NCBI GenBank assembly: GCA_944325655.1
Contig: CALVAW010000004.1
Location: 1-64,000, forward strand
Origin: Candidatus Gastranaerophilales bacterium
GTDB lineage: Bacteria; Cyanobacteriota; Vampirovibrionia; Gastranaerophilales; Gastranaerophilaceae
Direction of reading: 5' to 3'
Length of the DNA stretch: 64,000 nt
Positions 53,445-63,288 of this stretch are shown here, piece after piece. How positions within the stretch are numbered: the first letter of the stretch is position 1; each line of letters opens with the position of its first letter. A program made the translations under genes and the position numbers. The notes beneath the pieces were generated by a model, which saw only the letters and a list, made by a program, of their open reading frames with translations, was not told the origin of the DNA and searched no databases.

Positions 53445-55772
53445 ATGTTAAATTTATTTTCCCGTAAAAAACAATGCAGTGCTAATTATAATCCAAGAGA
53501 ATTGGAAGTTTTGCTTGCTAAGATTGCGCAAATTTATAGAATTGAAGAAATAAACCCAGAAAGAAAAAAATATCTGACAAAAACAATTAAAAGATTTGGT
53601 TATTTGCCTTATCCACAATTTAAAGTATTACAAGAATTAACTCCGGCTGAGACAATATATTGTCTTGTTGAGAAGCTTAAATATGCTAAGACTTTTATAG
53701 AAAATAAATTTATAGATTTTGACAATCCTTCGGTTTTAGCAAGAAAAAATATAAAAAATTCGGATTGGTTTAAACAGGAAGGTCATGATATAAAGCTTCT
53801 GTCGTTAAGTGCTCTTGGTGATGGAAATGCTTCTGAAAATACCGGAAAATTTATTGATTGGTTAAAATGTTTAATTACTTTAAATTCCGGAAATGATGAA
53901 CTTGGAATTTTGCCTGTAACATTATATCTTATTCCTTTTAATAAACGTGAATTTGATTGTGCTTATCTTCCGAAATCCTCTGAAGTGTCGGAAAAATTGC
54001 AGGATGATAACTTGATGAAATTTTTGGGATTAGATGTTTCAAGTCAGGTAAAATTATTTATACAACTTGCTCAGTTGTGTAATCATCCGGTAATTTATGA
54101 CATTTTGCCGCAAACAGCGAGATTTTCGAAGGTTGTATTGGCGCATCCTTATGTTGCTCGTTGGATAGACATAAATGAACTTATAAACAGCATAACGGGT
54201 TATTTGAATGCTCTTTGTGCTCAAATCATTCAAAAACGTAAGTATAAAGATGAAGATGTTATTAATACTCAAAAAAAATATATAGAAAATCTTAAGGGTA
54301 ATTACAAGAAATATTCTTCAACAGAAGAGAAGATTGTAGAAGAAATAGAAGAAGATATAAAAGAATATAAAATTCTTTTGTCATATAAAATGAGTTTTGC
54401 TCAAAAACAGGATGAATTATCTAAAAAAGCACAAGATGTAATTAATTGTGTTGCAAAAAAACATATAAAATGTGAAAATGATATTTTAAATCAGGATGAA
54501 ATAGTTGCAGCTTTGATAAAAGCCGGTTTGTGGACTATGCCCGGCGGAGCATGGTGTTCTGCAGGAGTTCCTGTGTTTGATAAAATGAATAAAGGTGCTC
54601 AATATCCTTTATTTAAACACTATAATCATAAAGGTGAAGATGTTACGCATTTTGCCAATTTAGATTGTCAAACTCCATATTTCTTCTACCATTTTGAGAT
54701 AAATAAATATAATGGTGATGTTATAGATTTTTATGCGGATTATGTCGCAAAACTTCAAAAGCAATATAATTTTGACGGTTTCAGAGTTGATCATATTGAT
54801 CATATTGTTGATGAATTCTCACAAGATAAGAAAGGGCAGCCGTTAAGTTACAGAATACCTGCTAAGGTTCTTGGAAAAATTAATTCAACAATAAAAAGAA
54901 AAGTTCCTTATTTTGCAACTTTAGCAGAATATATGCTTTGGGACGGATATTTTAAGGAATATCATAAAGATATGAAATTCGATGTTCTTTGGGGCGATGA
55001 TATTGTTTCTCAAAGTTCAAAGACTCCGGAACAGATAATTAATGATAATTTACGTCTTTCCACTTATAATCAAAAAAATGCAAAGTCTAATTTCTTGTCA
55101 ATTTTAAAAACGTATAACAATCAAGACGGAGAATTTAGAGACATTAATCAATATCCCGGACAGCTTGGTTCGCAAGGGGCATTGTTTAAATGGTTTAAGA
55201 TGAAATTTATTCCCGGCGGTAAATTTGCAAAACGTCCGGTTTTGTTGGTTGATGGGGATGAAAGCTTTACAAAAGTTGGTATAGAAAGAGTTATTTCAAA
55301 AGAAGTATCCATGGTTAGAAATTATGATTGGAACTTTTTTGAAAAATTTAACGCTCTTGATTATTTTGCTCAACACGATAAACTTTTAAATTCCGGAAGA
55401 GCTGTTTTGCACAATCAGGAAAATAACGGTTTTGTTTGTTGGGAGATTGTGCCGGATGATACTAAGAAGGTAAAAAAAGGTGAAAAACAGGTGACTTATC
55501 TTGTTGTTGCAAATTATTTTGCTCCTTATGAGATAAAAGACGTTCAATTTGAAGATGGTCATATAGAAAAGAAAAATGTTCGAGGCACAATCACCCGTGA
55601 TAACACCGTAAAAATTAAGCGCGGAAGAAAGTTAGTTTCTTATTATGATTTTGAATTGGATGAGTTGAATAAATGTTTATTTGTTGAAAAACCTCTTGAA
55701 AATGATATAACTAAACAAATTACATTTAAAGAACTTCGACCCGGTGAATTTAAAGTTTATAAGATGATATAA
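53445..55772 (+). CDS. Divergent GH13-like (alpha-amylase superfamily) enzyme
   Basis: 775 residues. A glucan-active TIM barrel is suggested by YNFDGFRVDHIDHIVDEF (about 441-458), which carries the GH13 region II pattern G-F-R-x-D-x-x-x-H with D449 as nucleophile, and YFATLAEYMLWDG with E495 as likely acid. Region I is not clear, and region IV may be in the NYDWNFFEKFN segment. A charged coiled-coil insertion (about 262-345) splits the barrel, which is unusual. No signal peptide, so cytoplasmic: probably glycogen or maltodextrin metabolism. Substrate unknown. Confidence 0.7.
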   Translation: MLNLFSRKKQCSANYNPRELEVLLAKIAQIYRIEEINPERKKYLTKTIKRFGYLPYPQFKVLQELTPAETIYCLVEKLKYAKTFIENKFIDFDNPSVLARKNIKNSDWFKQEGHDIKLLSLSALGDGNASENTGKFIDWLKCLITLNSGNDELGILPVTLYLIPFNKREFDCAYLPKSSEVSEKLQDDNLMKFLGLDVSSQVKLFIQLAQLCNHPVIYDILPQTARFSKVVLAHPYVARWIDINELINSITGYLNALCAQIIQKRKYKDEDVINTQKKYIENLKGNYKKYSSTEEKIVEEIEEDIKEYKILLSYKMSFAQKQDELSKKAQDVINCVAKKHIKCENDILNQDEIVAALIKAGLWTMPGGAWCSAGVPVFDKMNKGAQYPLFKHYNHKGEDVTHFANLDCQTPYFFYHFEINKYNGDVIDFYADYVAKLQKQYNFDGFRVDHIDHIVDEFSQDKKGQPLSYRIPAKVLGKINSTIKRKVPYFATLAEYMLWDGYFKEYHKDMKFDVLWGDDIVSQSSKTPEQIINDNLRLSTYNQKNAKSNFLSILKTYNNQDGEFRDINQYPGQLGSQGALFKWFKMKFIPGGKFAKRPVLLVDGDESFTKVGIERVISKEVSMVRNYDWNFFEKFNALDYFAQHDKLLNSGRAVLHNQENNGFVCWEIVPDDTKKVKKGEKQVTYLVVANYFAPYEIKDVQFEDGHIEKKNVRGTITRDNTVKIKRGRKLVSYYDFELDELNKCLFVEKPLENDITKQITFKELRPGEFKVYKMI

Positions 55773-55774
55773 AA

Positions 55775-55800
55775 AAAAGGGGGGGGATAATCCCCCTTTT
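55775..55800. terminator. Terminator with A/G homopolymer between convergent genes
   Basis: AAAAGGGGG pairs with CCCCCTTTT. The 5' side is a run of eight A followed by eight G (55771-55786), a slippage-prone stretch. Confidence 0.7.
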
Positions 55801-55814
55801 AAATTTTGTCAAAT

Positions 55815-56891
55815 TTAAGCAAATACTTTAAATGTTTTTTCAACGTTATCCTTAATAACTTGCTCAACGGATTCCATTTCCGTTTTAATTGCATTTTGTT
55901 CGGTATCTAATTGTTGTAATCTTAATTCAAGTTGTTGGTCTTGTTGTTGAACTATTTCTGTTTGAGCATTGATATCCGAAATAGTTTTTTCATATATTGC
56001 TTTTTCATATTCATAATCATTATAGGCATCATCATAGGCATTTTGATCCATTTCTTGAACGGTAGCCAAAGTGAAGGTCATTCCTTTTAAATCATTTGGA
56101 TACGAATCGTCGTCTGCTATGACAATCGAGCTGTATCTTCCTGTGCTTGATTGTTCCACTGTAGCAGTAACCTGAGTTGTTACTTCTTTTGAATATGTGT
56201 AAGGATATAGAATATTATATTTTCCTATTTGCGGATCGTCAGATACCATATCTAACAATTGTTCTTCTGTCATAAAGTGATTTTTTCCTTGGGAATCTTG
56301 GAAGAAATAATATTGTGTATCTTTTTCGGTACAACATTTGTCATAACCTGTAAGATTTTTGTTTGCTTCCGCTTTATATATTTGATATTGATTAACGGAA
56401 AGTGAACCGTTTTCGCCTGTGTAAGCATTTGTCGAGCTTTCATCATATACAATAGAGGTTGTTGCTTTGTTACCTGTATCAATCAAAGGGATTGTGTATA
56501 TATTGTATGTTTTGCCTTCATCTGTTTCTTCCGTTTTTTTGGTAACTGCGCCAAGGCTGTATGATGTATTTTTTGAATCCATATATTCTTGTTTGCTTGA
56601 AAGAGTTACTATGTATTCGTTTTCTCTGTTATATGTTTTTGTCATGCTTGAAATTGTGTAATCTTCAGATGCATAAGAGCTCGAAGAATTTTCAAGTACA
56701 TAACTTGTTTTGTAGAAATCTGAGGTTGAAGGCGGAGTTGGCACTGTTAAATCCATCATTTGGTTGTACAAGTTAGCACTTTCATTTGACAAAGCTGTTC
56801 TTTGTTGGTTAATTTGCTGACCTTGGTATTCAACATTACTTTTTCTTGCCGTTAAACCCAGAAACCTTGCCTGACTGGCTGCCATACCCAT
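55815..56891 (-). CDS. Unknown protein in the probable flagellar regulon
   Basis: 358 residues from ATG 56891, chosen because GGAGG lies 11 bases upstream; ATG 56900 and 56909 are also possible. The N-terminus, ASQARFLGLTARKSNVEYQG followed by QQINQQRTALSNESANLYNQ, is helical and looks like the start of a flagellar axial or hook-associated protein, but I cannot assign it. The middle is Tyr/Ser/Thr-rich; the last 80 residues are a Gln/Glu-rich coiled coil. No signal peptide. A sigma-28-like -35 box (TAAAGTTT) is upstream. It may be exported through the flagellar gate. Confidence 0.6.
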   Translation of the reverse strand: MGMAASQARFLGLTARKSNVEYQGQQINQQRTALSNESANLYNQMMDLTVPTPPSTSDFYKTSYVLENSSSSYASEDYTISSMTKTYNRENEYIVTLSSKQEYMDSKNTSYSLGAVTKKTEETDEGKTYNIYTIPLIDTGNKATTSIVYDESSTNAYTGENGSLSVNQYQIYKAEANKNLTGYDKCCTEKDTQYYFFQDSQGKNHFMTEEQLLDMVSDDPQIGKYNILYPYTYSKEVTTQVTATVEQSSTGRYSSIVIADDDSYPNDLKGMTFTLATVQEMDQNAYDDAYNDYEYEKAIYEKTISDINAQTEIVQQQDQQLELRLQQLDTEQNAIKTEMESVEQVIKDNVEKTFKVFA

Positions 56892-56927
56892 AACTGTCAT
56901 TGCCTCCATTGTTCATTCACATTAGTG

Positions 56928-56955
56928 TCTACGGGTTTTATTTAATGAAACTTTA
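56928..56955 (-). promoter_or_regulatory. Sigma-28-like promoter before the 55.8-kb gene
   Basis: On the minus strand TAAAGTTT (56955-56948) is a perfect sigma-28 -35 box; after 12 bases CCCGTAGA (56935-56928) is a weak match to GCCGATAA. Confidence 0.4.
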
Positions 56956-57028
56956 GTATATATAAAGTATTTTTTACAAAAGTTTACAAATTTTTTTTAT
57001 TGAAATATAATGTATTTTGGAAATAGAT

Positions 57029-57784
57029 ATGACACAATTATTTGGAAATATTCATTCTATAGAATCATGCGGCACTGTTGATGGTCCCGGTATTCGTCTC
57101 GTTGTTTTTTTACAGGGTTGTCCGATGCGTTGTTTATATTGTCATAATCCTGACAGCTGGGATTTTAATGTCAATAAAAAAATGTCATCTGAAGAAATAT
57201 TGGCTAAATATGATAGTGTAAAAGAGTTTTTAAAAAATGGCGGGATTACGGCTACAGGCGGAGAACCTCTGGCGCAGATTGATTTTGTTATTGATCTTTT
57301 CAGAAAAGCTAAGAATAAAAAAATTCATACCGTTCTTGATACTTCGGGAGTTACATTTAATAAAAACGATGTAAGAAAAATGGATGAATTAATGAAGTAT
57401 ACTGATTTGGTCATGCTTGATATTAAACATATTGATCCTATTCAACATAATAAATTAACAGGTCATCCTAATGAACAAATATTGGATTTTGCAAGATATT
57501 TATCTGATAAAAAAATTCCGGTTTGGATAAGACATGTGGTTGTTCCTTCTATTACTTATAATAAAGTGTACTTGACTCGTTTAGGTGAGTTTTTGGCAAC
57601 TTTGAACAACATCCAAGCTCTTGATGTTTTGCCTTATCATGATATGGCGGTAGCTAAGTATGAGAATTTAGGTAAAGAATATCCCCTAAAAGGGGTTCCT
57701 CCTTTAACAAAAGAACAAGCTATCGATGCCAGAAACATTATTTTAGATGCCATGAGAAATGCAAGAAAGAATATGGGAATTTAA
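57029..57784 (+). CDS. pflA: Pyruvate formate-lyase activating enzyme
   Basis: 251 residues from ATG 57029. Radical SAM enzyme that makes the glycyl radical on pyruvate formate-lyase. The iron-sulfur motif is GCPMRCLYCHNPDSW (C-x3-C-x2-C, about 30-37). TATGGEPLAQIDF, VMLDIKHIDP and WIRHVVVPSIT fit PflA. It is 10.4 kb from the split pfl operon and must act on the 80-residue radical domain. It overlaps flhB tail to tail by 4 bases. Confidence 0.94.
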   Translation: MTQLFGNIHSIESCGTVDGPGIRLVVFLQGCPMRCLYCHNPDSWDFNVNKKMSSEEILAKYDSVKEFLKNGGITATGGEPLAQIDFVIDLFRKAKNKKIHTVLDTSGVTFNKNDVRKMDELMKYTDLVMLDIKHIDPIQHNKLTGHPNEQILDFARYLSDKKIPVWIRHVVVPSITYNKVYLTRLGEFLATLNNIQALDVLPYHDMAVAKYENLGKEYPLKGVPPLTKEQAIDARNIILDAMRNARKNMGI

Positions 57785-58959
57785 TTTTCATTTTCGTTTT
57801 TGAATTTTTTTAAGGATTCTTCTTTTTTCTTTTGCATTTCTTTTTGTGTTTGTATATCGCCTTTTTCTTCTGCTGTTTTTTGAATAATTTCTTGTTCTTG
57901 TTTTGTTGTTTTCTTTAGTTTGTATACAAAAATTAGAATTTCAGCTATAGCTTTATATAAATCCGGTGGTATTTGCCTGTTTATATCAACAAGTCTGAAT
58001 AGCGCTCTTGCAACCGGAGGATTTTCTATGACGGGTATGTTATGTTCACGAGCAATTTCTTTAATTTTATGGGCGAACAATTCGGTTCCTTTTGCAACAA
58101 GCATGGGTGATTCCATTTTTTGTGCGTCATATTTAATTGCGCAAGCTATGTGAGTTGGATTTGTGACTACAAAATCACAAGTTGTAACCGCATCCATCAT
58201 TTTTTGTTGTAAAAGTTGTTGCCGTCTTTGTCTCAGAGCTGCTTTAACATTCGGGTCGCCTTCGGAGTTTTTGTATTCATCCTTAACTTCCTTGAATGAC
58301 ATTTTTTGATCTTGAAGAAATTTCCATTTGGTTACTCCATAGTCTGCTGCAGCTATTATCAGAAAAGCTATTCCTGCTTTTATAACGAAATCAAGCATTA
58401 GTGAACCAAATTGGATTAAAATTGCAAAATGATTATCTATTGCCGCAAGCATTAATATGTCTTGAAAGTGGTCTTTATAGACCATATAACCGATAATTCC
58501 CAAAATTATAACTTTTGCAATGTTTTTAAAAAGGTCAAAAAGGGTTTTTGGGCTCATCAGATTTTTAAAATATTTAACGGGGTTAAATTTTTCGGCATTA
58601 AATTCCATAGGTTTTGTTGTAAAAAGAGGACCTATTTGAATTAAATCTCCTAAAATACCTATAATTGAAGCAAGCACAAGTATGGGAAGAAGCATTAGAG
58701 CTGTAGGAACTATAGTTTTTGTAAACAGATATGCATAGCCTATTTCATCCAGATGTTTATTTGGTATTTGTTCGTATATAATCGTAAAGAGGGCTGTTAA
58801 TTGATTCCATATAAAGGGAGAAAGAGCATATATAGCGCTAAACATAACAATTATTGCAAGAGCGGTCGATAAATCTTTTGACTTTACAACCTGCCCGTCT
58901 TCTCTGGCCTTTCTTAGCTTTTGTTGACTTGCTTCAAATTGTTTATTTTCGTCACCCAT
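57781..58959 (-). CDS. flhB: Flagellar biosynthesis protein FlhB
   Basis: 392 residues. Export-gate switch protein in the inner membrane. A basic N-terminus (FEASQQKLRKAREDGQVVKS), four membrane helices (about 30-205) and a cytoplasmic domain with the self-cleavage site NPTH (VVTNPTHIACAIKYD), then IPVIENPPVARALFRLVDI. The C-terminal 40 residues are Lys/Glu/Gln-rich. SctU (virulence type III) has a similar fold; the flagellin and sigma-28 context favours FlhB. It starts 4 bases after the preceding minus-strand gene ends. Confidence 0.92.
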   Translation of the reverse strand: MGDENKQFEASQQKLRKAREDGQVVKSKDLSTALAIIVMFSAIYALSPFIWNQLTALFTIIYEQIPNKHLDEIGYAYLFTKTIVPTALMLLPILVLASIIGILGDLIQIGPLFTTKPMEFNAEKFNPVKYFKNLMSPKTLFDLFKNIAKVIILGIIGYMVYKDHFQDILMLAAIDNHFAILIQFGSLMLDFVIKAGIAFLIIAAADYGVTKWKFLQDQKMSFKEVKDEYKNSEGDPNVKAALRQRRQQLLQQKMMDAVTTCDFVVTNPTHIACAIKYDAQKMESPMLVAKGTELFAHKIKEIAREHNIPVIENPPVARALFRLVDINRQIPPDLYKAIAEILIFVYKLKKTTKQEQEIIQKTAEEKGDIQTQKEMQKKKEESLKKFKNENEN

Positions 58960-58963
58960 GAAA

Positions 58964-61393
58964 TTATTGTTCTAATTTAACGTCTGCAACTTTTGGGTCA
59001 AGCAATTTTTTGCCTGATTCTTGAAATTCAACTTGTATCAGTTGTCTTTGTTCATATTTAATGGTTTTAATTATTGTACCTTTTCCGTATTTTTTATGAC
59101 TTATAATATCTCCTTCTTTGAAAATTAAAGTTTCCTCTTGTTCTTGCGGTTCTTCTTTGAAAATTGGTAAATTTTCTTTTTCGATAGGTTTTTCAAGAAT
59201 ATCGGCATTAATTTTTGTTTCTTCGTCAACTTCGATTAAAGAAGGATTTTGAGCCGGTTTTGTATCAATAATTTGTTCAAAGCTTTCATCAATAGAATTA
59301 TTTGCGATTTCGCTTAAATTTAATTCTTCATCATCTTGAACGTTTTGGGTTTTATATTCAACATTATCTATATTTACACTTGTTTTTTCATATTCCATCG
59401 AGCTTTCTTTTGCAATCTGAAAGAAATCGAGTTCTTCATCCGACAAATCGGTTTTGTCTTCGTCTTTTTCTTGCAGTTTGATAACTTCTTCTTTTTCAGG
59501 GGTGGAGATGTCAGTTTTTTCAGACTCTATGATTTCAGAAGTTTCTTGTATAGGAAGATTTTCGTTAATTTTAATTTCTGCATCTTCTTTTATTGATAGC
59601 TGCATTTCCTTTTCGGAATCTTCCAGTTGTAAATCTTCCTTATCTTCGTCTATAGAAATTTCTTCAGTGTTTTCTGCTTCTTTAAGGGTATTTTCAAATG
59701 TTTGCGGATTTTCTTTTTCGTTTGTTTCGAACTCGTCTGTTTCAGAAGAACTTGTTTCAAGGTCTTCTGTTTCGGATTCATTCAGTTCTTGAAATTCGTC
59801 TTCGGAATTTTTTTTGATTTCTGTTTTTGAATTGCTATTTTCAAACACGTCTTCAAAGATATCATCTTTTTCTTCCGCTTTTTCCGAGTTTTCTTCTTTT
59901 TCGGTATTTTCAATTTGCGGATTTTCTATATCTTCAAAAGTTTCTTCGTCGCTTGTTGTATAATCTTCTGTGGGATTATTTTCTAAAATTTTGTTTTCAA
60001 AGAAATCATCAATTTCTTGCGTTTCTTGATTTTCTTTCTTTTCATTTTCAAATTTTGTCAGCTCTTCCATCAATTTTTCGGAGTCAGTTTTAGAGATTAT
60101 TTCTTTTTTGTCCTCTGTATCGCCTTCATCCTCTTTGACAAGAGACAGGGCTATTTTTCTGTAATTTTTTCTTTTTTCTTGCATTTCAAGCTCGTAATCA
60201 CGAGCGAAATATAAGAAATTATCCGTATTTTCTCCGAATATAATACAACCTTCGGGTATAAGGTTTGCAAGACCAAAGTTTGCATCAAGAAAATCCGTTC
60301 TTTGATAAAGGCTTGGAAGTAAAATATAATTTTTGCAATACTGCATTATAGAAGGTAATTTTTTATAGTTGTACGAAACATTCGGAACAAATTTTATGTT
60401 TTTCTTTTTATTATATATTTTGTTAATTAAGTCTACGTCGCAATTTTCATCATTTATTCTTGTTATAAGATAGACTTCTTGTTCTAAATATTCGGTTATA
60501 TATTCCAAATAAGCTTTTTGCCAGAATGTTTCAATTCCGGATAAATCAATTATGGTTATGGGGTTTTTTTCTATTGTTTTAAAGAGTGTTTCGTTGTCTT
60601 TTTTTGTTCTGGCAAATATTTCATCCATTTGGTATTTTTTTAATCTGACAAGCAAAACTTTTAGCTCAGGATAAGGAGTTGCTTTGTATTGTTCTAAAAG
60701 CACTCTTGCAAAAGCGTTGAAAGGTATAAATTCACCTTCTTGTTTTTTGGCAAATTTTTTAATTTCGTTTATTATTTCACCGCCTATAGCTTGAAATTCC
60801 AGACTTGCATCAGAAAGACATTTTTTGAAAATAAAATCAATTGTAGTGTAATTCAGAGGCATTCTGAAATTTTTTGAAGCTTTTATTTTTTTTGCGTTTT
60901 CGAATTCAATAACTCCTGTGGAATCAATTATTATTGAATGTTTTTCGGTCGATAAATTTTTTGCAAGGTTTAAAGATATTGAATTTGCATTTTCGATTTT
61001 ATCGGCAAGAATAATTGCGTTGTTGTTGAAGAAATCATATTGTATTTCGAGCGAACTTGAGCTTTTTGTATTCGTTCCGAATATAAAAGTTTTTTTATCT
61101 TGATTTATAAAATTTTCGATTTCTTCTTGTTTTATTTTGATAATTTCACATTCTCTATTTGGGGTGAAATTGTCATAAGGTATTACTTCATTATTTTCAG
61201 TAACTCTGTAAAAGAGTTTTATTTTAGCAATATTTTGCGAAGAATCGAATTTATTGTCATATATTTCGACAATTTCCGCAATATATCTGTTTTCGTCTGA
61301 TTTTACCATTAGAAAATCAAACAATTTAAAATCTTCCACTCTGGGGTTAAAAAGTATTCTTATACTGTTGTTTAAAGCATTTGCTACTTGCAT
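58964..61393 (-). CDS. Degenerate HerA-like protein with acidic linker and PcrA-type C-terminal domain
   Basis: 809 residues, unrecognised as a whole. The first 100 residues look like a HAS-barrel (NSIRILFNPRVEDFKLFDFL, YIAEIVEIYDNKF). The middle (100-410) has HerA/FtsK-like strands (STEKHSIIIDSTG, ITIIDLSGIE), but where Walker A should be I see NNAIILADKIENANSIS, with no GKS/T; so ATPase activity is doubtful. Residues about 430-740 are very acidic (Glu/Asp). The end (GDIISHKKYGKGTIIKTIKYE) resembles the Tudor-like tail of PcrA/UvrD. flhB follows within 4 bases. Confidence 0.6.
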   Translation of the reverse strand: MQVANALNNSIRILFNPRVEDFKLFDFLMVKSDENRYIAEIVEIYDNKFDSSQNIAKIKLFYRVTENNEVIPYDNFTPNRECEIIKIKQEEIENFINQDKKTFIFGTNTKSSSSLEIQYDFFNNNAIILADKIENANSISLNLAKNLSTEKHSIIIDSTGVIEFENAKKIKASKNFRMPLNYTTIDFIFKKCLSDASLEFQAIGGEIINEIKKFAKKQEGEFIPFNAFARVLLEQYKATPYPELKVLLVRLKKYQMDEIFARTKKDNETLFKTIEKNPITIIDLSGIETFWQKAYLEYITEYLEQEVYLITRINDENCDVDLINKIYNKKKNIKFVPNVSYNYKKLPSIMQYCKNYILLPSLYQRTDFLDANFGLANLIPEGCIIFGENTDNFLYFARDYELEMQEKRKNYRKIALSLVKEDEGDTEDKKEIISKTDSEKLMEELTKFENEKKENQETQEIDDFFENKILENNPTEDYTTSDEETFEDIENPQIENTEKEENSEKAEEKDDIFEDVFENSNSKTEIKKNSEDEFQELNESETEDLETSSSETDEFETNEKENPQTFENTLKEAENTEEISIDEDKEDLQLEDSEKEMQLSIKEDAEIKINENLPIQETSEIIESEKTDISTPEKEEVIKLQEKDEDKTDLSDEELDFFQIAKESSMEYEKTSVNIDNVEYKTQNVQDDEELNLSEIANNSIDESFEQIIDTKPAQNPSLIEVDEETKINADILEKPIEKENLPIFKEEPQEQEETLIFKEGDIISHKKYGKGTIIKTIKYEQRQLIQVEFQESGKKLLDPKVADVKLEQ

Positions 61394-61595
61394 TTACTGT
61401 CTTTCTTTATAATACCACTTTAAATTATACCAATAAAAAATTCATAATCCAATAAAAATATTATAATTTATTTTAATATTACACCATAAAATGTATTTTT
61501 TGCAATTGAATTTTTAATTTTTATTTTCTCTTTGTTCCCATAAATTAATACTTGACAGTTTTGTATGTCCACAATAATATATTACTTATGACAGT

Positions 61596-61667
61596 GCCGA
61601 TGTAGCTCAATGGTAGAGCAACGGTTTTGTAAACCGTAGGTTGCGGGTTCGAGTCCCATCATCGGCT
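61596..61667 (+). tRNA. tRNA-Thr (anticodon TGT)
   Basis: Acceptor GCCGATG with CATCGGC, anticodon loop TTTGTAA carrying TGT, T loop GTTCGAGTC. Confidence 0.95.
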
Positions 61668-61712
61668 ATTTTTGATAATAAGTACTCTTAACACACAAAT
61701 GGCGTTGAATGT

Positions 61713-61784
61713 GCCCTTGTGGCGCAGGGGTAGCGCACTCCCTTGGTAAGGGAGAGGCCGTGAGTTCAAATCTCATCAAGGGCA
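61713..61784 (+). tRNA. tRNA-Thr (anticodon GGT)
   Basis: Acceptor GCCCTTG with CAAGGGC, anticodon loop TTGGTAA carrying GGT, T loop GTTCAAATC. Confidence 0.93.
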
Positions 61785-61846
61785 AAAAATAAAATTGTAA
61801 ATTGAAAACTGAATATGGTTAAATCCGAAATAATAATATAATTTAG

Positions 61847-61929
61847 GGGTAGGTGCCCGAGTGGCTAAAGGGAGCAGACTGTAAATCTGCCGTCAGACGA
61901 CTACGGTGGTTCGAATCCACCCCTGCCCA
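61847..61929 (+). tRNA. tRNA-Tyr (anticodon GTA)
   Basis: Acceptor GGGTAGG with CCTGCCC (one T-G pair), anticodon loop CTGTAAA carrying GTA, and a long variable arm typical of tRNA-Tyr. It precedes tuf, as in many bacteria. Confidence 0.95.
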
Positions 61930-62021
61930 ATCTTTCACCTTAAAGTGGAAGCAAAATATACATAATGAATTGATTGAAAAACAAAATTGAATTAAAATAA
62001 GAAAGAAGGAGAACTTATCTT

Positions 62022-63230
62022 ATGGCTAGAGAAAAATACGAAAGAACCAAGCCGCACGTTAATGTTGGTACTATTGGACACGTTGACCATGGTAAAACAA
62101 CTTTAACAGCTGCTATTACAGGTTGTATGGCTGCAGCAGGCCAAGCAGAAGCAAAGAAATTTGACGAAATTGATGCTGCTCCTGAAGAAAAAGCACGTGG
62201 TATTACCATTTCAACTGCACACGTTGAATATGAAACCGCTACTCGTCACTATGCTCACGTTGACTGCCCGGGCCACGCAGATTACGTTAAAAACATGATT
62301 ACTGGTGCTGCTCAAATGGATGGAGCAATTCTTGTAGTTGCTGCAACAGATGGTGCAATGCCTCAAACTCGTGAACACATCCTGCTTGCACGTCAAGTTG
62401 GTGTTCCTAATCTTGTTGTATTCTTAAATAAATGCGATATGGTTGATGACCCTGAATTGTTAGACCTTGTTGAAATGGAAGTTAGAGAGTTATTATCTTC
62501 TTATGAATTTGACGGAGATAATATACCTTTTGTTAAAGGTTCTGCTCTTAAAGCTTTGGAAGCTGTTCAAGCTAATCCTTCCGTAAAACGTGGAGACGAT
62601 GAATGGGTTGATAAAATTTGGGAATTAATGGATGCTATTGATACATACTTCCCGGAACCTGTTCGTGATTTGGATAAACCGTTCTTAATGCCTGTTGAAG
62701 ACGTATTCTCTATCACTGGTCGTGGTACTGTTGCTACAGGCAGAGTTGAACGTGGTATTGTTAAAGTCGGTGATGAAGTTGAATTGGTTGGTCTTGGTGA
62801 AACCAAGAAAACAACTGTTACCGGAGTTGAAATGTTTAGAAAATCTCTTGATCAAGGTCAAGCAGGTGACAATATCGGTGCTTTACTTCGTGGTATCGAT
62901 AAAACTGAAATTCAACGTGGTCAAGTATTGGCTAAACCCGGTTCAATTACACCACACAAGAAATTTACAGCGAATGTATACGTATTGAAAAAAGAAGAAG
63001 GCGGACGTCACACTCCTTTCTTCCCCGGATACAGACCTCAATTCTACATCAGAACTACAGACGTTACCGGTTCAATTAAATTTGACGGCGAAATGGTAAT
63101 GCCTGGTGATAACGTTGTAATGGAAGTTGAATTAATTAACCCTGTTGCTATTGAACAAGGTATGAGATTCGCTATCCGTGAAGGCGGAAGAACAGTCGGT
63201 GCCGGCGTTGTAGATAAAATTATTGAATAA
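62022..63230 (+). CDS. tuf: Elongation factor Tu
   Basis: 402 residues. Carries aminoacyl-tRNA to the ribosome as the GTP complex. G domain [30 protein letters not shown] (20-residue block), NKCDMVDD; domain [23 protein letters not shown]; domain III end [22 protein letters not shown] lies before the ATG. The codon mix is more C-rich than in neighbours, as expected of a highly expressed gene. The tRNA-Thr, Thr, Tyr genes upstream are probably on the same transcript. Confidence 0.98.
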   Translation: MAREKYERTKPHVNVGTIGHVDHGKTTLTAAITGCMAAAGQAEAKKFDEIDAAPEEKARGITISTAHVEYETATRHYAHVDCPGHADYVKNMITGAAQMDGAILVVAATDGAMPQTREHILLARQVGVPNLVVFLNKCDMVDDPELLDLVEMEVRELLSSYEFDGDNIPFVKGSALKALEAVQANPSVKRGDDEWVDKIWELMDAIDTYFPEPVRDLDKPFLMPVEDVFSITGRGTVATGRVERGIVKVGDEVELVGLGETKKTTVTGVEMFRKSLDQGQAGDNIGALLRGIDKTEIQRGQVLAKPGSITPHKKFTANVYVLKKEEGGRHTPFFPGYRPQFYIRTTDVTGSIKFDGEMVMPGDNVVMEVELINPVAIEQGMRFAIREGGRTVGAGVVDKIIE

Positions 63231-63242
63231 TAATTTAGCTAT

Positions 63243-63276
63243 AAAAGACTCGACAAATTAACTTGTCGAGTCTTTT
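63243..63276 (+). terminator. Terminator after tuf
   Basis: A 14-bp stem AAAAGACTCGACAA with TTGTCGAGTCTTTT around ATTAAC. Confidence 0.9.
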
Positions 63277-63288
63277 TGTAATGATATT

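Noticed and set aside
59454-59792. Ser-rich plus-strand open frame of 112 codons
   Set aside because: It mirrors the Glu/Asp-rich region of the minus-strand gene (GAA/GAG read backwards gives Ser/Phe), so the composition is an artefact.
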